Source of the DNA: Glycine soja | Taxonomy: Eukaryota; Streptophyta; Magnoliopsida; Fabales; Fabaceae | Direction of reading: 5' to 3' | NCBI RefSeq assembly: GCF_004193775.1 | Contig: NC_041021.1 | Span: 17,544,540-17,608,539, forward strand | DNA length: 64,000 nt | In this document: positions 31,967 through 42,219 of the stretch, piece after piece | Position numbering within the stretch: the stretch's first letter is position 1 | Layout: each line of letters opens with the position of its first letter | Translations under genes and position numbers: made by a program | Notes under the pieces: model-generated | The model's database searches: none | What the model saw: only the letters and a program-made list of their open reading frames with translations | What the model was told of the DNA's origin: nothing

Positions 31967-33413
31967 ATGAGGGTTCATATCAAGATGCCACTCTACTCTA
32001 AATTATTGAAAGATATGTTAACAAGGAAGCATAAATATATTCATCAGGAAAACATCATAGTGGAAGGAAACTGTAGTGCTGTGATCCAAAAGATCCTTCC
32101 ACCCAAGCATAAAGATCCTGGGAGTGTAACTATTCCTTGTTCAATTGGAGAAGTTAATGTGGGAAAAGCTCTTATTGACTTGGGAGCTAGTATCAATTTG
32201 ATGCTACTCTCCATGTGCAGAAGATTGGAAATAATGCTGATGCAATCCTACCCCCCAAGGGTATTGGATAGAAGACTTCAAGAGGCTTGGGCTAGAGCTA
32301 CTAAAGAAGGCCCTAGGGTTCTCATGAACCTTAGGGTAGATTTTTGAGCCCATGGGTCAAGGTTGGATCCACTCTTCTTTGTAAATATTAGAATAGGTTT
32401 TTCCTTCTTTTGGGCCTTGTATTTTGGCCATTCTATTAGTATAGGGTTTTAGCCTTGTATTTCAGGGCATTTTGAGTAGTCTTTGTAGTAGGGACTTTTT
32501 TTTTTGTATTTTCATGTATTTTTTTCAAGGAGGTGAGCTTAGTCTTTAGATGGGTGTGTGTAGCTAAGCTCTAGCTTCTCAAGGAAGCTTCTCAAGTAGG
32601 TGAGCTTAGTTTTTAGATGGGTGTGTGTAGCTAAGCTCTAGCTTCTCAAGGAAGTTTTCTCAAAGAAGCTTCTCAAGGAAGTTTTCTTAAGAAAGCTTCT
32701 CAAGGAAGCTACCTAGTCTATAAATAAAAGCATGTGTAACACTTGTTGTAACTTTGATGAATGAAAGTCTTATGAGATACACTTCAAAGTTCCACTTCTT
32801 TCCCTCTTTTATTCCTTCAATTTCGTGCTCCCCCCTTCTCTCTTTATTTTCCTCCATTAAAGCATCCTCTTCAAGCTTCTTATCCAAGGTAATTCTTGGT
32901 GGTGAAGCTCCTTCTTCCTTGGCTTATTCCCTAGTGGATGGTGCCTCCCCTCTCCTCTTCTCCTTTGCCTTCCGCTGCATCTCCATGGTGAAAAATCACC
33001 ATTGAAGGACCTCATTGGAGCTCAAAGATCCAGCCTCCATAGAATCTTCACAAGCAAGCTTCCATCAAATGCCCACTCGAATGACTTTACAATCAGCTAA
33101 CCACTCCATTACCAGGCCATATGGAGTAATTGAAGATGTGTTGGTCAGAGTAAAACATTTTATCTTCTCGGCAGACTTTGTGGTAATGGATATCTCTGAA
33201 GATACAGACATCCCTGTAATATTGGGAAGGCCATTAATGTTGACTACCAGCTGCATAGTTGATATGGGGAAGAAGAAGCTGGAGCTAGGTTTTGAAGATC
33301 AGAAAATTGATTTTGATTTGTTTGTTGAAGACAAGCCTGCTCCAGAACATAATGCTTGCTTACAGGTAATGGAAGGAGGTCAAGAGGTTCTGAAAGTAAG
33401 AACCAAAACATAA
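31967..33413 (+). pseudogene. Athila-like aspartic protease, split by a solo LTR
   Basis: The N-terminal half (31,967-32,237) has VRIKMPLYSKLLKD-like gag-end sequence and the active site LIDLGASINLM. The C-terminal half (33,068-33,413) has YGVIEDVLVRVKHFIF, VILGRPLMLTTSCI and ends at TAA 33,411-33,413. Between them lies an 830-bp solo LTR flanked by AATGC on both sides. After the stop comes the GCGCTTCCTAGGAGGCAACC phrase typical of the region after integrase, so RT, RNase H and integrase have been deleted. Confidence 0.8.
32238..33067 (+). mobile_element. 830-bp solo LTR with 5-bp target duplication
   Basis: Begins TGATGCAATCC and ends GCTTCCATCA, with AATGC immediately on both sides (32,233-32,237 and 33,068-33,072). 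Its first 110 bp encode a tail (RRLQEAWARATKEGPRVLMN) that matches the C-terminus of a chromoviral Pol, ending at TGA near 32,347. It has a TATA box (CTATAAATA) near 32,719. Related LTR sequence is at 37,153-37,692 and at 40,550-41,618 (minus). Confidence 0.88.
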
Positions 33414-33664
33414 AATCACCCAGTGAGGTAAAAGCGTCAAGCTAATGACGTTAAAGAAGCGCTTCCTAGGAGGCAACCCAGTTTTAATTTTTGTTATCTT
33501 TGTTTGTTCTTTATGAATTTAATCATTTGGAACTTGCTATAAAATCTATACATAGGAGTACATCATCCTATCTTTGAATGTTTAAGATAAACTCCCCCCA
33601 CGAACATACACCACATGCATGCATTTTCAACATCATCAACATTTCATTTCAATATCATCATCAA
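33414..33664. other. Athila 3' tail joined to an inverted LTR scrap
   Basis: The first 120 bp are the post-integrase tail of the Athila-like element. From about 33,560 to 33,664 the minus strand matches part of the long LTR at 35,720-35,810 (GATATTGAAATGAAATGTTG and on). So a short inverted piece of that LTR is fused here. No gene seen. Confidence 0.55.
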
Positions 33665-34641
33665 CCGTACCCTGATCCCTCGTGATAATACGATAAACTA
33701 GCCCTGTCCTATCAAGTTCTAAGAATCAGACCAGTTTCCACTGTTGAATGATCCTAACAAAGCATGCATCTACGTGATCAAGGCAAAAACACACTGAAAT
33801 GAAGTACTGATAGCATAGAGAACACAAAAAACATCATTAAATAGATATAGAAGTATTTACATCAAGTACCTACAAGGAAGAACCAACAGAGGATTTAGCT
33901 CTCCATAACTGGGAAGCTTCCTTTACAACAAAGAGTAGAGAAAATTGAAGGATTTAAGGAATACAAGTAGTGGGGATGTCTCCTCCACCTTTAGAACCTC
34001 ACAATCACTCACAAACTCATCTCAAGCTCTCAAGACGGCTTGCTCTTCAAGCTCCATTCTCTGCAGGTCTTCGCACAGCAAAACCTCTCAAAACTCTCTG
34101 GATTCAGACCCTTCTCTCTCTAGAATCTCTCACATGCAGAAGCTCTTTGAGAAAATGGCCAAAATCTGATTTCAGGCTTAAATAGGTGGCTTTGTTGGTG
34201 CTAGCGCGCTTAGCGTGACTATGGACTGCTCAGCGCGTATTAGTGGATTTCGACTTAGCGCGTGCTTTTCTCGCTTAGCGGTTGGACTGAAGTGGTGCGC
34301 TTAGCGGGATGAACCCTCACTCAACAAACACGCACAACTCATCCTTCTTCCAGATTCTTCGTCGCGCTTAGCCAAGGGAATGGTGCGCTCAGCGGATGGC
34401 TCGCTAAGCCAGCAGATTGGCTTAGCGAGCAGATGAAAATCAGCACTTCACAAACTTGCCTAATTAACCTGAAATTGAGAGGAAATGATTATTAAACACG
34501 CGAAATAGAAGTACTAAGTATTTATTACCTATCTTTAACAAAAATTAATTACAACACTACAAAATAACCATAAATTGGAGGAGTTTGATATAATTTACAC
34601 AGGTTTTATACACAAAAGTTAGTCATATTCATCGACTAACA
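33665..34641 (-). repeat. inverted partial copy of the Athila-like LTR
   Basis: Reading the minus strand from 34,641 (TGTTAGTCGATG) the sequence follows the LTR at 28,709-29,700, with moderate divergence. It has the same hairpin (34,399-34,430) and the AACAGTGGAAACTGGTCTGA segment. It stops before the LTR end, at about 33,665. It is not in the orientation expected for a 3' LTR of the element at 28,709. Confidence 0.75.
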
Positions 34642-37152
34642 GCTTAGCGCGACAGGCTTGCTAAGTGAAATCTGCAACATATAAATACGTTTTCAGCATG
34701 GAAAACATGATTTTTCACTCTCCTGTTCTCCAAAATGCCACCCAAACCCTAAAATCTCATTCTCCACCACTTTAGAGCGGAATCCTCAGAATCCTCCTCA
34801 AAGATTCGGTGGAGAAAATCCCTCAATCCTACATTTCAATGTTTCTCTGAGGTAATCTTGACTTCTAAACCTTCATCTAGTTAGTTTGAGTTCCTCTTAG
34901 TGTCTCTTATGTGTTGGGTACTGTAATAGGCTATTTTTACACTTCCTTTGAAAAACCCTAGAGAATGAGACATTGTAAAAGTTATCTTTTTATAACATTG
35001 AGGTTATTTTTGTGGCATTCACTGAACCCCGGTCACATTGGCATGATCGGAATTTCAAAATGATGTTTCCTATTTGTAGAACCCGAAACACCCCTCAGCC
35101 CTTTATGTTTTGACAGGGGTATTTGGCTCCAAATGTTGTCATTGACCTTGTTTTTGAAATCTATATTGTTTTTTTCTTCAATTTGGCATATAGAGCCTTA
35201 CGTTTGGACTGAAGAACGTGAACAAGAGAGAGAGACCTTAGAGCGACGCAAAGAGGAACTGAAGGAGAGATCATGATAGGTGAGGGGAGTTTTTTATAAA
35301 TTTACTGTTTTGATGGCACGGTTAGGGTCAGGGAACCTAACTATGGGAATAAATGTTTGTCCCTATTGCATGCTGATTTTTTTTTTAGAAAACAATGTTT
35401 TTGACGAATGGGATGCGATATATTTATTGTTGATGAATAACGTTATTGTCTTTATTAGACTTGTGTTGTTTGAAGACCTGGGGAGTGTGAATCCTAGGCA
35501 TGAAAGATATATGTATATGCGGAATGCAACTTACTGTTGATGTTGCTATTGATGACTTAAATTGATATGTGGTGATGTTGATTATTATGATGATATTGAT
35601 TTGAGATGATGTTGTTAGTGATGGTCAGGTTAAGATGAATTGATGTTATTATTGATGATTATGTTGATATGGAATGAGGTTGTTGTTGTTGATAATGTCA
35701 TTGAGATGAGATGATGTTTATGTCGAGAATGATATTGAAATGAAATGTTGATGATGTTGGAAATGCATTAAGATGATGCATGTTGTGTATTTTCATGGGG
35801 GGTGCATTGACCTTGTTAGATGTCCCTGGTGGGGAAAATAGAGTGGTTAAAGAGTTTAAGCATCTCTGAGGGGATGTCTTAGGATCTTTAATTCATCCAT
35901 GGTCAGCGTACTTGATGGTGCCCATGCTTCATATGTTGGATGTTGTGTATGATCACGGGGGGTGCATTGACCTTGTCGGATGTCCCTGGTGGGGGAAAAT
36001 AGAGTGGTTAAAGAGTTTAAACATCTCTGAGGGGATGTTTAGGATCTTTAATTCATCCATGGTCTTTCTACTTGGTGGTGCTCACATTCATACGTCGCTT
36101 GTTGTGTATGTTCATGGGGGGTGCATTGACCTTTTCGGATGTCCCTGGTGGCGGAAAATAGAATGGTTAAAGAGTTTAAACATCTATGAGGGGATGCTTA
36201 TGATCTTTAATTCATCCATGGTCCTTGCACTTGATGGTGCCCAGGTTTCATGCCACATATGACACGGGAAATAGTATAAACTATGGCAGTATGTACTTGT
36301 AGTTCCTCGTGAGGAGGACTACTTGTACTAAGGGGTGTTCCACTCGGTTTAGGAACTCCCTTGTGGCCCAGGCTGATCACCATGGGGGGGGGAGTTTCGG
36401 TGCATGATAGGGTGGCCTCGACACTTACTGCATAGTTTCCCTAAGTGAGGTGTCGTGGGGACACGCTTAGGCTATTTCCTTGGGAATGGTACGATACCAC
36501 ATTGCACCTGAGAGTTGAGGTTAGGTGCATGCATCATACTGAGCAATGATTGATTGGATCCGTGGATGGATAATGACTGATTCTTGAGTGTGTGTGGATC
36601 AATGAATGTTTGTGTATTCTTATGATAATTTGTTAATTTATTTCTTTTAATTGTGATTGTTTGGTTTTTGTGTTAATTCTTATTATAATAAACTCACCCT
36701 TGCAATTTTGTATCGTGTGGTTGATACCTGTGATGATCGCGAACCATGTTCATGGGAGCAGAATGACAGCAGTAGGGTGCAGGAAGTGAGATTCTGTTGA
36801 GGAGCCGCCGAGCCGACATGATGACGTTGGGATTATTTTGGGAGAGAGTTGTGTTTTGTTAATCAACTCCTCCGTAGCTGGTTCATGATTCTTTTGTTGA
36901 ACTAAAGATGTAAATCACAGATTTAATTATATGTATGAACAAATATACTTTCCATTATGTGTATGACACGTATTGAGTTAATATTCCTATATGTATATGT
37001 ATTCACTTAAGTAATGGTGTGTTATTTGGTGAATGTATGTCGAGACAAAAATTACTTTCATTTTTCATAAGAAAATTAACGGAGTTTTCGTTTAAAATTT
37101 GAAATAATCACGATTTAGAGTGGTGATATCGTAGCGACGAGGTGGGTCGTTA
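34642..37152 (+). repeat. long LTR (about 2.5 kb), 5'-truncated, Tekay-like
   Basis: Its last 460 bp match the LTR end at 27,809-28,277. It starts inside the LTR, just after the inverted Athila LTR, with a TATA box (ATATAAATACG) near 34,678. It carries a GATGTTGATGATG-type low-complexity stretch (35,540-35,780) and a 160-bp tandem repeat. It stops at GTCGTTA, two bases short of the expected CA, where another LTR scrap begins. No supported protein is encoded; an open frame at 35,912-36,262 only reflects the tandem repeat. Confidence 0.7.
35782..36252 (+). repeat. 160-bp tandem repeat, three copies
   Basis: Units start at 35,782, 35,942 and 36,101 with GTTGTGTAT. They share GGGGGGTGCATTGACCTT, TGTCCCTGGTGG and TCTTTAATTCATCCATGGTC. 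Period is 159-160 bp with scattered substitutions. Confidence 0.9.
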
Positions 37153-37692
37153 AAGGGACTTTTTTGTATTTTCATGTATTTTGGGGGGGTGAGCTTAGCT
37201 ATTGGAGGGTTGTGTGTTCCCTTGAGGGTGAGCTTAGCTATTGGAGGTGTGTAACACTTGCTGACCAATGAAGCTTTCTTCCTTCATGTATTTTGGCATG
37301 TGGGTAAGCTTAGCTATTGGAGGGGTGTAACACTAGCTTCTCAAGGAATCTACCTAGGCTATAAATAGAAGCATGTATGACACTTGTGGTAACTTTGATG
37401 AATGAGAGTCTTGTGAGACACACTTCAAAGTTTAACTTCTCCCCCTCTCTTTCCTTCATTCCCACACCACTTTCTCTCTCTCTCTCTCTCTCACTCTCTC
37501 ATTCTCTTCCTCCATTGAAGCTTCCTCTCTAAGCTTCTTATCCAACACACTCTCTTGGTGGTGAAGCTTCTTCTTCCATGGCTTATTCCCAAGTGGATGG
37601 TGCCTCCTCTCTCCTTTTCTCCTTTATCTTCCGCTGTAACTCCATGGCTAAAAATCACCATTGAAGGACCTTATTAAAGCTCAAAGATGCAG
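37153..37692 (+). repeat. LTR fragment of the solo-LTR family
   Basis: Matches 32,485-33,035 of the solo LTR, including the TATA region (CTATAAATAGAAGC) and the AACTTTGATGAATGAGAGTC segment. Both LTR ends are missing. A CT microsatellite lies at about 37,472-37,500. Confidence 0.8.
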
Positions 37693-37909
37693 TCTTTTTT
37701 TAACTCTGGTTTTAAAAGTCTGTTTTGTTTTATAAACCAATTCACCCCACCCCCCTTTTGGTTTGTTAGTTCCATTATCTTTTTCAAATCATTGGTTTAG
37801 AAAACATCTCCTTAAGGCGGGTAAGGAAATTCTTAAAAATCTTCTACTCAAGCCATCCCTTCTTACTAAATGAGTATTTTCCTTCTACCTATTACATTGG
37901 AGGTTGAAT

Positions 37910-38665
37910 TATAAGAAAAAAAATGAATTCTTTTTGGTGGGGGCAAAAGAAAGGGCCAAGAGGTATCATTTGGATGTGTTGGGACAAATTAATTGTTAAA
38001 AAGGAAAAATGGTGGAATGGGATTTATATATCTTCATGGTTTTAACTTGTCAATGCTAGGGAAACAAGGTTGGAAATTCATTTCAAACCAAGATGCTATT
38101 GTTACTAAAGTGTTCAGAGCCAAATATTTTCCCAATGTAGATTTTTTGGATGCCAATCTTGGGCATAATCCAAGCTATGTATGGTATAGCATCCATGGTT
38201 CATAGGTGGTGATAAGAGCATGCACAAGATGGAGAATAGGCAGTGGTGATTCAATGGAAATTTGGAAACAATTATTGCTGAAAAATCAAGGTACACCTTA
38301 TGTCTCTTCTACCTCTTCTCTTGGTCTGGAACGTATGAAAGTAAGCTAACCACTCTACGAGTTCTTGGAGGGTTGATGTAATGTCACAAATTTTCAATCA
38401 AGAAGATATTCACAAAATACAAAAATTTCCTTTGCTAAATAATGACAATGATGATAAAATATGGAATTTTCCACTCGATGGCATTTATTCAGTACGAACA
38501 ACTTATGGTAATCTCATGGAAAGTTTGTTTGCCAACAAAATCTAAGCTTGAATGGAATTTGGAGGAAGCTTTGGACGTTGATTCTGCCTCCCAAGGTGAA
38601 GCATTTTTAATGGAGAATTTTAAGGGATTGTCTCCCATCAAGACATCGCCTTTGATATGAGCACA
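37910..38665 (+). pseudogene. LINE (non-LTR retrotransposon) ORF2 C-terminal relic
   Basis: Broken frames recall the end of a plant LINE: NSFWWGQKKGPRGIIW, then LSMLGKQGWKFISNQDAIV and AKYFPNVDFLDANLGHNPSY, then the zinc-binding-in-RT region near 38,570-38,650 (PPKVKHF, WRILRDCLPSRH). Several frameshifts and stops are present. No poly-A tail or target duplication is clear; an A11 run at 38,712-38,722 could be a degenerate tail. Confidence 0.75.
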
Positions 38666-39193
38666 AACAAAAACAAAGAATTTTCCTTGAATTCGAGGAA
38701 TGATTACCTCCAAAAAAAAAAACAATTTGTTTGAAATTTTCATTCTAACATTTCATTCAATCATTAACAATATATTGGCCCCTCAATACAGCTAATTTGA
38801 TGCCTGTAGAAGATAAAAACCTAATAACAAAATTGGGAAATAGGATAAGGGCTGACAACTCAGAATAATGTTGGATCGAGTGGCCTCAGAATAATTAAGA
38901 AGGGGGGGGGTTCAATTAATTATTCCTAAAACTTTACCAATTAGAAATTACTCTTTTAAGGCTTTTACATTTGTTATTAAGAGAATATGGAGTAGAAGAG
39001 AAACTTAACAGAAAGTAAAAGCGAAAATTAAATGTACAACGGAAAGTAAAAGAGTAGGGAAGAAGGAAACAAACACACAAGAGTTTTTATACTGGTTCGG
39101 CAACAACCCGTGCCTACCTCCAGTCCCCAAGCGACCTGCGGTCCTTGAGATTTCTTTCAACCTTGTAAAAAATCCTTTTACAAGCAAAGATCC

Positions 39194-39348
39194 ACAAGGG
39201 ATGTACCCTCCCTTGTTCTCTTTGAAATCCTAGTGGATGTACCCTCCACTAGAAGTGATCCACAAGAGATGTACCCTCTCTTGTTCTCAGTCAAACCCAA
39301 GTAGATGTACCCTCTACTTGTACCACAAAGGATGTACCCTCCAATGTG
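39194..39348. repeat. five hairpins with invariant TGTACCC loop
   Basis: Hairpins at 39,194-39,216, 39,230-39,252, 39,262-39,284, 39,298-39,320 and 39,324-39,348 all have the loop TGTACCC. The first four have 8-bp perfect arms (ACAAGGGA/TCCCTTGT, CTAGTGGA/TCCACTAG, ACAAGAGA/TCTCTTGT, CAAGTAGA/TCTACTTG). The fifth has two mismatches. Confidence 0.9.
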
Positions 39349-39398
39349 TTAAAACAAAGATCTCAGGCTGTTACACCTTTGATACTTTATGAATGGGG

Positions 39399-39616
39399 AT
39401 ACAAAAGAATTTTCAGGCGGTTAAACCTTTGAACTCTTTTGTATTAGGAAATGGGAAGAATCAAAAGAATTCTCAGACTGTGTCATTTTGAATTCTTTGA
39501 CAAGGGAGAAGGGAGACACAAAAGAATTCAAGCGGTTAGTCCCTTGTTCTTTTGGAAAAGAGAGAAGAGAGACACAAAAAGAATTCAGGCGATTAGTCCT
39601 TGGCGAATTCTTTTTG
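39399..39616. repeat. four larger hairpins with a conserved loop
   Basis: Units at 39,399-39,444, 39,462-39,499, 39,519-39,554 and 39,575-39,616 have arms of the type CAAAAGAATTC/GAATTCTTTTG around a loop related to AGGCGGTTAGTCC. The last unit has 12-bp perfect arms with one extra A matched by one extra T. Confidence 0.8.
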
Positions 39617-39958
39617 GAAAAGGGAGAAGAGAATGAAAAGATGAATAGCACAAGTTTTCAACGTTTAGAAAACCAGAAAACTTCAGAAAGATTTTGGTAC
39701 AAAAGAAGAAGAAGAAGAACTTCAAAGAGATTTCAAGGCTTGTAAAGGATTGATTGGAAAAGCAAAAGTATTCAAGATTGTTATTAGAAAGATTGATTGA
39801 AAATGAAAAACAAAGCCTTGCTTTTATAGACTCTTCATGTCTGATCAAGAAGGCCATTCAGAAGAGTTATAACTTTTTAGAAAAACTTAAAACCCATTTG
39901 AAAAAGTCAAAACCCTTTTGATGAGTTACATCTTTAGATTTTTCAGAAACAAACACTG

Positions 39959-40195
39959 GTAATCGATTACCAAATAAGTGTAATCGATTACACAAAGCTT
40001 TTGAGTGAAAGGATGTGACTCTTCACATTTAAATTTGAATTTCAACGTTCAAGGGCACTGGTAATCGATTACCAAAACATTGTAATCGATTACAGCATTT
40101 TGAAAATATTTGGAACATTGTAAATTCAGTTTGAAAACTTTTTCAAACTCATTTTGCTACTGGTAATCGATTACAACAATATGGTAATCGATTAC
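39959..40195. repeat. cluster of six GTAATCGATTAC palindromes
   Basis: Exact 12-bp palindromes at 39,959, 39,980, 40,061, 40,082, 40,163 and 40,184. They come as three pairs whose starts are 21 bp apart, and the pairs repeat about every 102 bp. Confidence 0.92.
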
Positions 40196-40549
40196 CAGAG
40201 AGTAAAAACTCTTTGGTAAAGGTTTTGTCAAAAACTCATGTGCTATTCAAAGTTTTGAAAAAACTTTTTAATACTTATCTTGATTGAGTCTTTTCTTCAT
40301 TCTTGAACCTTGAGTCTTGAATCTTGATCTTGATTCTTGAGATCTTGAGTCTTGATTCTTGATAGTAGGCTTTCTTCTTGAGTCTTGAATTCTTCTTGAT
40401 TCTTGAACTCTTGACTTGTTCTTGATTCACTTGAGATGTTCTTTGATTCACTTGAGTTGTTCTTTGATCTTTTGAGCTTTTTGTTCATCACCTTTGTCAT
40501 CATCTTTTGTTGTCATCATTGTTATCATCAAAACACCTTTGAATCATTG

Positions 40550-41618
40550 TTGATTCATCATGAAGCTTTGCTTTCACAAACAACAAACTAATGTGGCTCC
40601 ATGTAAAGCTTGTAGGCCTTGGATCTTCTTCGTCAATGGAATCCTTTTCTTCTTGAAGATCAATGGTAGTGGAATGGAGAACGAGGAATGGTGATTGGAG
40701 ATGCCACTTCAAGGAGAAGATGAGTCAAGAACAAGCTCACCATCATAAGAAGCCATGGATAGCCTGAAGGTAGGAGAAAATGAGTGGAGGGGGAAGGAAA
40801 GAGGGGAACAAAATTTTGAGACACAGAAGAGGGAGAATGAGGTCTGAACTTTGAAGTCTAATTTCTCAAATGATCAAAGTTGCAAAATGCACACACAAAG
40901 CCTCTATATGTAGTCTAAGTATCACAAAAAATTGGAGGGAAATTTGAATTTCTATTCAAAATTTCACTTGAATTTGAATTTGAATTTGAATTTGTGGAGT
41001 CAAATTTGGAGCCAAAATTTCACTAATTATGATTAGTGAATTTCAGCTATGGTTCAGCCAACTAATCCAAGATCAAATCCAAGATTCTTCACTAAGTGTG
41101 CTTAGGTGTCATAAGGCATGTAAAGCATGAAGGACATGCACAAAGTGTGATTATATGATGTGACAATGGGGTGTAGCAAGCAAATGTTCACCACCGCCTT
41201 AGGTTGGTCCAAAATTTAATTGGATTGGGCTTCTCCCAATTTAATTAAATTTCTCTCCCAACACACACATCAAATATTGCACTTAATGCATGTGAAATTA
41301 CAAAACTACCCCTATTACAAAAACTAGTCTAGGTGCCTAAAATACAAGGACTGAAAAATCCTACATTACTAAGGTACCCTAAACTTGTGGGATACCCTCC
41401 CTACACTATGGAGCCCTAAATACAAGACCCAAAAACTAATGAAATCCTAATCTAATATGTACAAAGATAAGTGGGCTCATACTTAGCCCATGGGCCCAAA
41501 ATCTACCCTAAGGGTCATGAGAATCCTATAGACTTTTCCTACATCCTAGGCCCAATCTTCTTGAAATCTCCTAGCCATGGCTCTAGTGATGGATTCCCTC
41601 CTTGGGAGGATTGCATCA
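40550..41618 (-). repeat. 3' LTR of the chromovirus-like relic
   Basis: In minus orientation it starts TGATGCAATCCTCCC, matching the start of the 830-bp solo LTR. It shares the TTAGGGTAGATTT phrase and ends near GCAAAGCTTCATGATGAATCA. As in the solo LTR, the end of pol overlaps the LTR start. Length is about 1,069 bp. Confidence 0.6.
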
Positions 41619-42195
41619 TTTGAATTAGCTACGCCTGCAAAAGGAACCAAATCAGTAATGTTAAAGGTGTTGCTCACTCCATACTCCTTTGGGAGGTCTA
41701 GCCTATAAGCATTGTTGTTAATCCTCCCCAAGACCTGAAAAGGGCCATCACCTATGGGGCTATGTATGTACTTTCTCTTAGTAGTAAATCTATCCTTCCT
41801 AAGATGGAGCCAAACCTTCATTATGCACCAACTCCTTCCTTCCTCTATTGCCTTTAGTTGCCTATACCATTATTTGGTTCCTAACCCTCTCTTGTAATTT
41901 CTTCACAAACTTTGACCTAGATACCCCTTCTTTATGTATAAAAGAAGTGTCAAGTGGAAGGGGAATTAGGACCAACATGTGAGAGGATTGAACCCATAGA
42001 AAACCTTAAAAGGTGACTACCTGGTAGTTCTATGAACCCCCATGTTATAGGAAAACTCCATATGAGGAAGGTACTCATCCCAACACTTGTGATTCCCTTT
42101 TAGGAAAGCCCTTAACAATATGGATAGAGATCTATTCACTACCTCTGTTTGCCAATCAGTTTTGGGGTGACAAGTGGTCGAAAAATGGAGCTTAG
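41546..42195 (-). pseudogene. chromovirus-like integrase C-terminal relic
   Basis: The last part (41,821-41,546) reads through [20 protein letters not shown] and FNITDLVPF to [12 protein letters not shown], where it ends inside the LTR. Upstream, broken frames to about 42,195 match the end of the integrase catalytic core (TCHPKTDWQTEVVNRSL, FSYNMGVHRTT); the glycine normally before QTE is W here. The first two catalytic aspartates and the zinc site are missing, having been lost with most of RT in a deletion at about 42,195-42,220. Confidence 0.7.
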
Positions 42196-42219
42196 TTCCT
42201 AGCGTAGCCTAGGAATGAG

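Larger units (their letters stand above)
38869..40535 (-). repeat. probable solo LTR rich in hairpins
   Basis: Candidate bounds are TGTTGGATCG at 38,869 (plus) and AAAACA at 40,535, which give TG...CA ends. I found no matching target duplication, so the right bound is uncertain. It includes the phrase TACTGGTTCGGCAACA seen in legume LTRs, two series of hairpins (39,194-39,348 and 39,399-39,616), six GTAATCGATTAC palindromes (39,959-40,195) and a degenerate TCTTGA-rich stretch (40,270-40,450). No protein gene is supported. Confidence 0.5.

Noticed and set aside
35912..36262. 117-codon frame with an internal amino-acid repeat
   Set aside because: The repetition is that of the 160-bp DNA repeat; the frame starts and ends arbitrarily and matches no known protein.
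38869..40535. Definite LTR with target duplication
   Set aside because: TG...CA ends can be drawn, but the flanks AATAA and CCTTT do not match, so I call it only probable.
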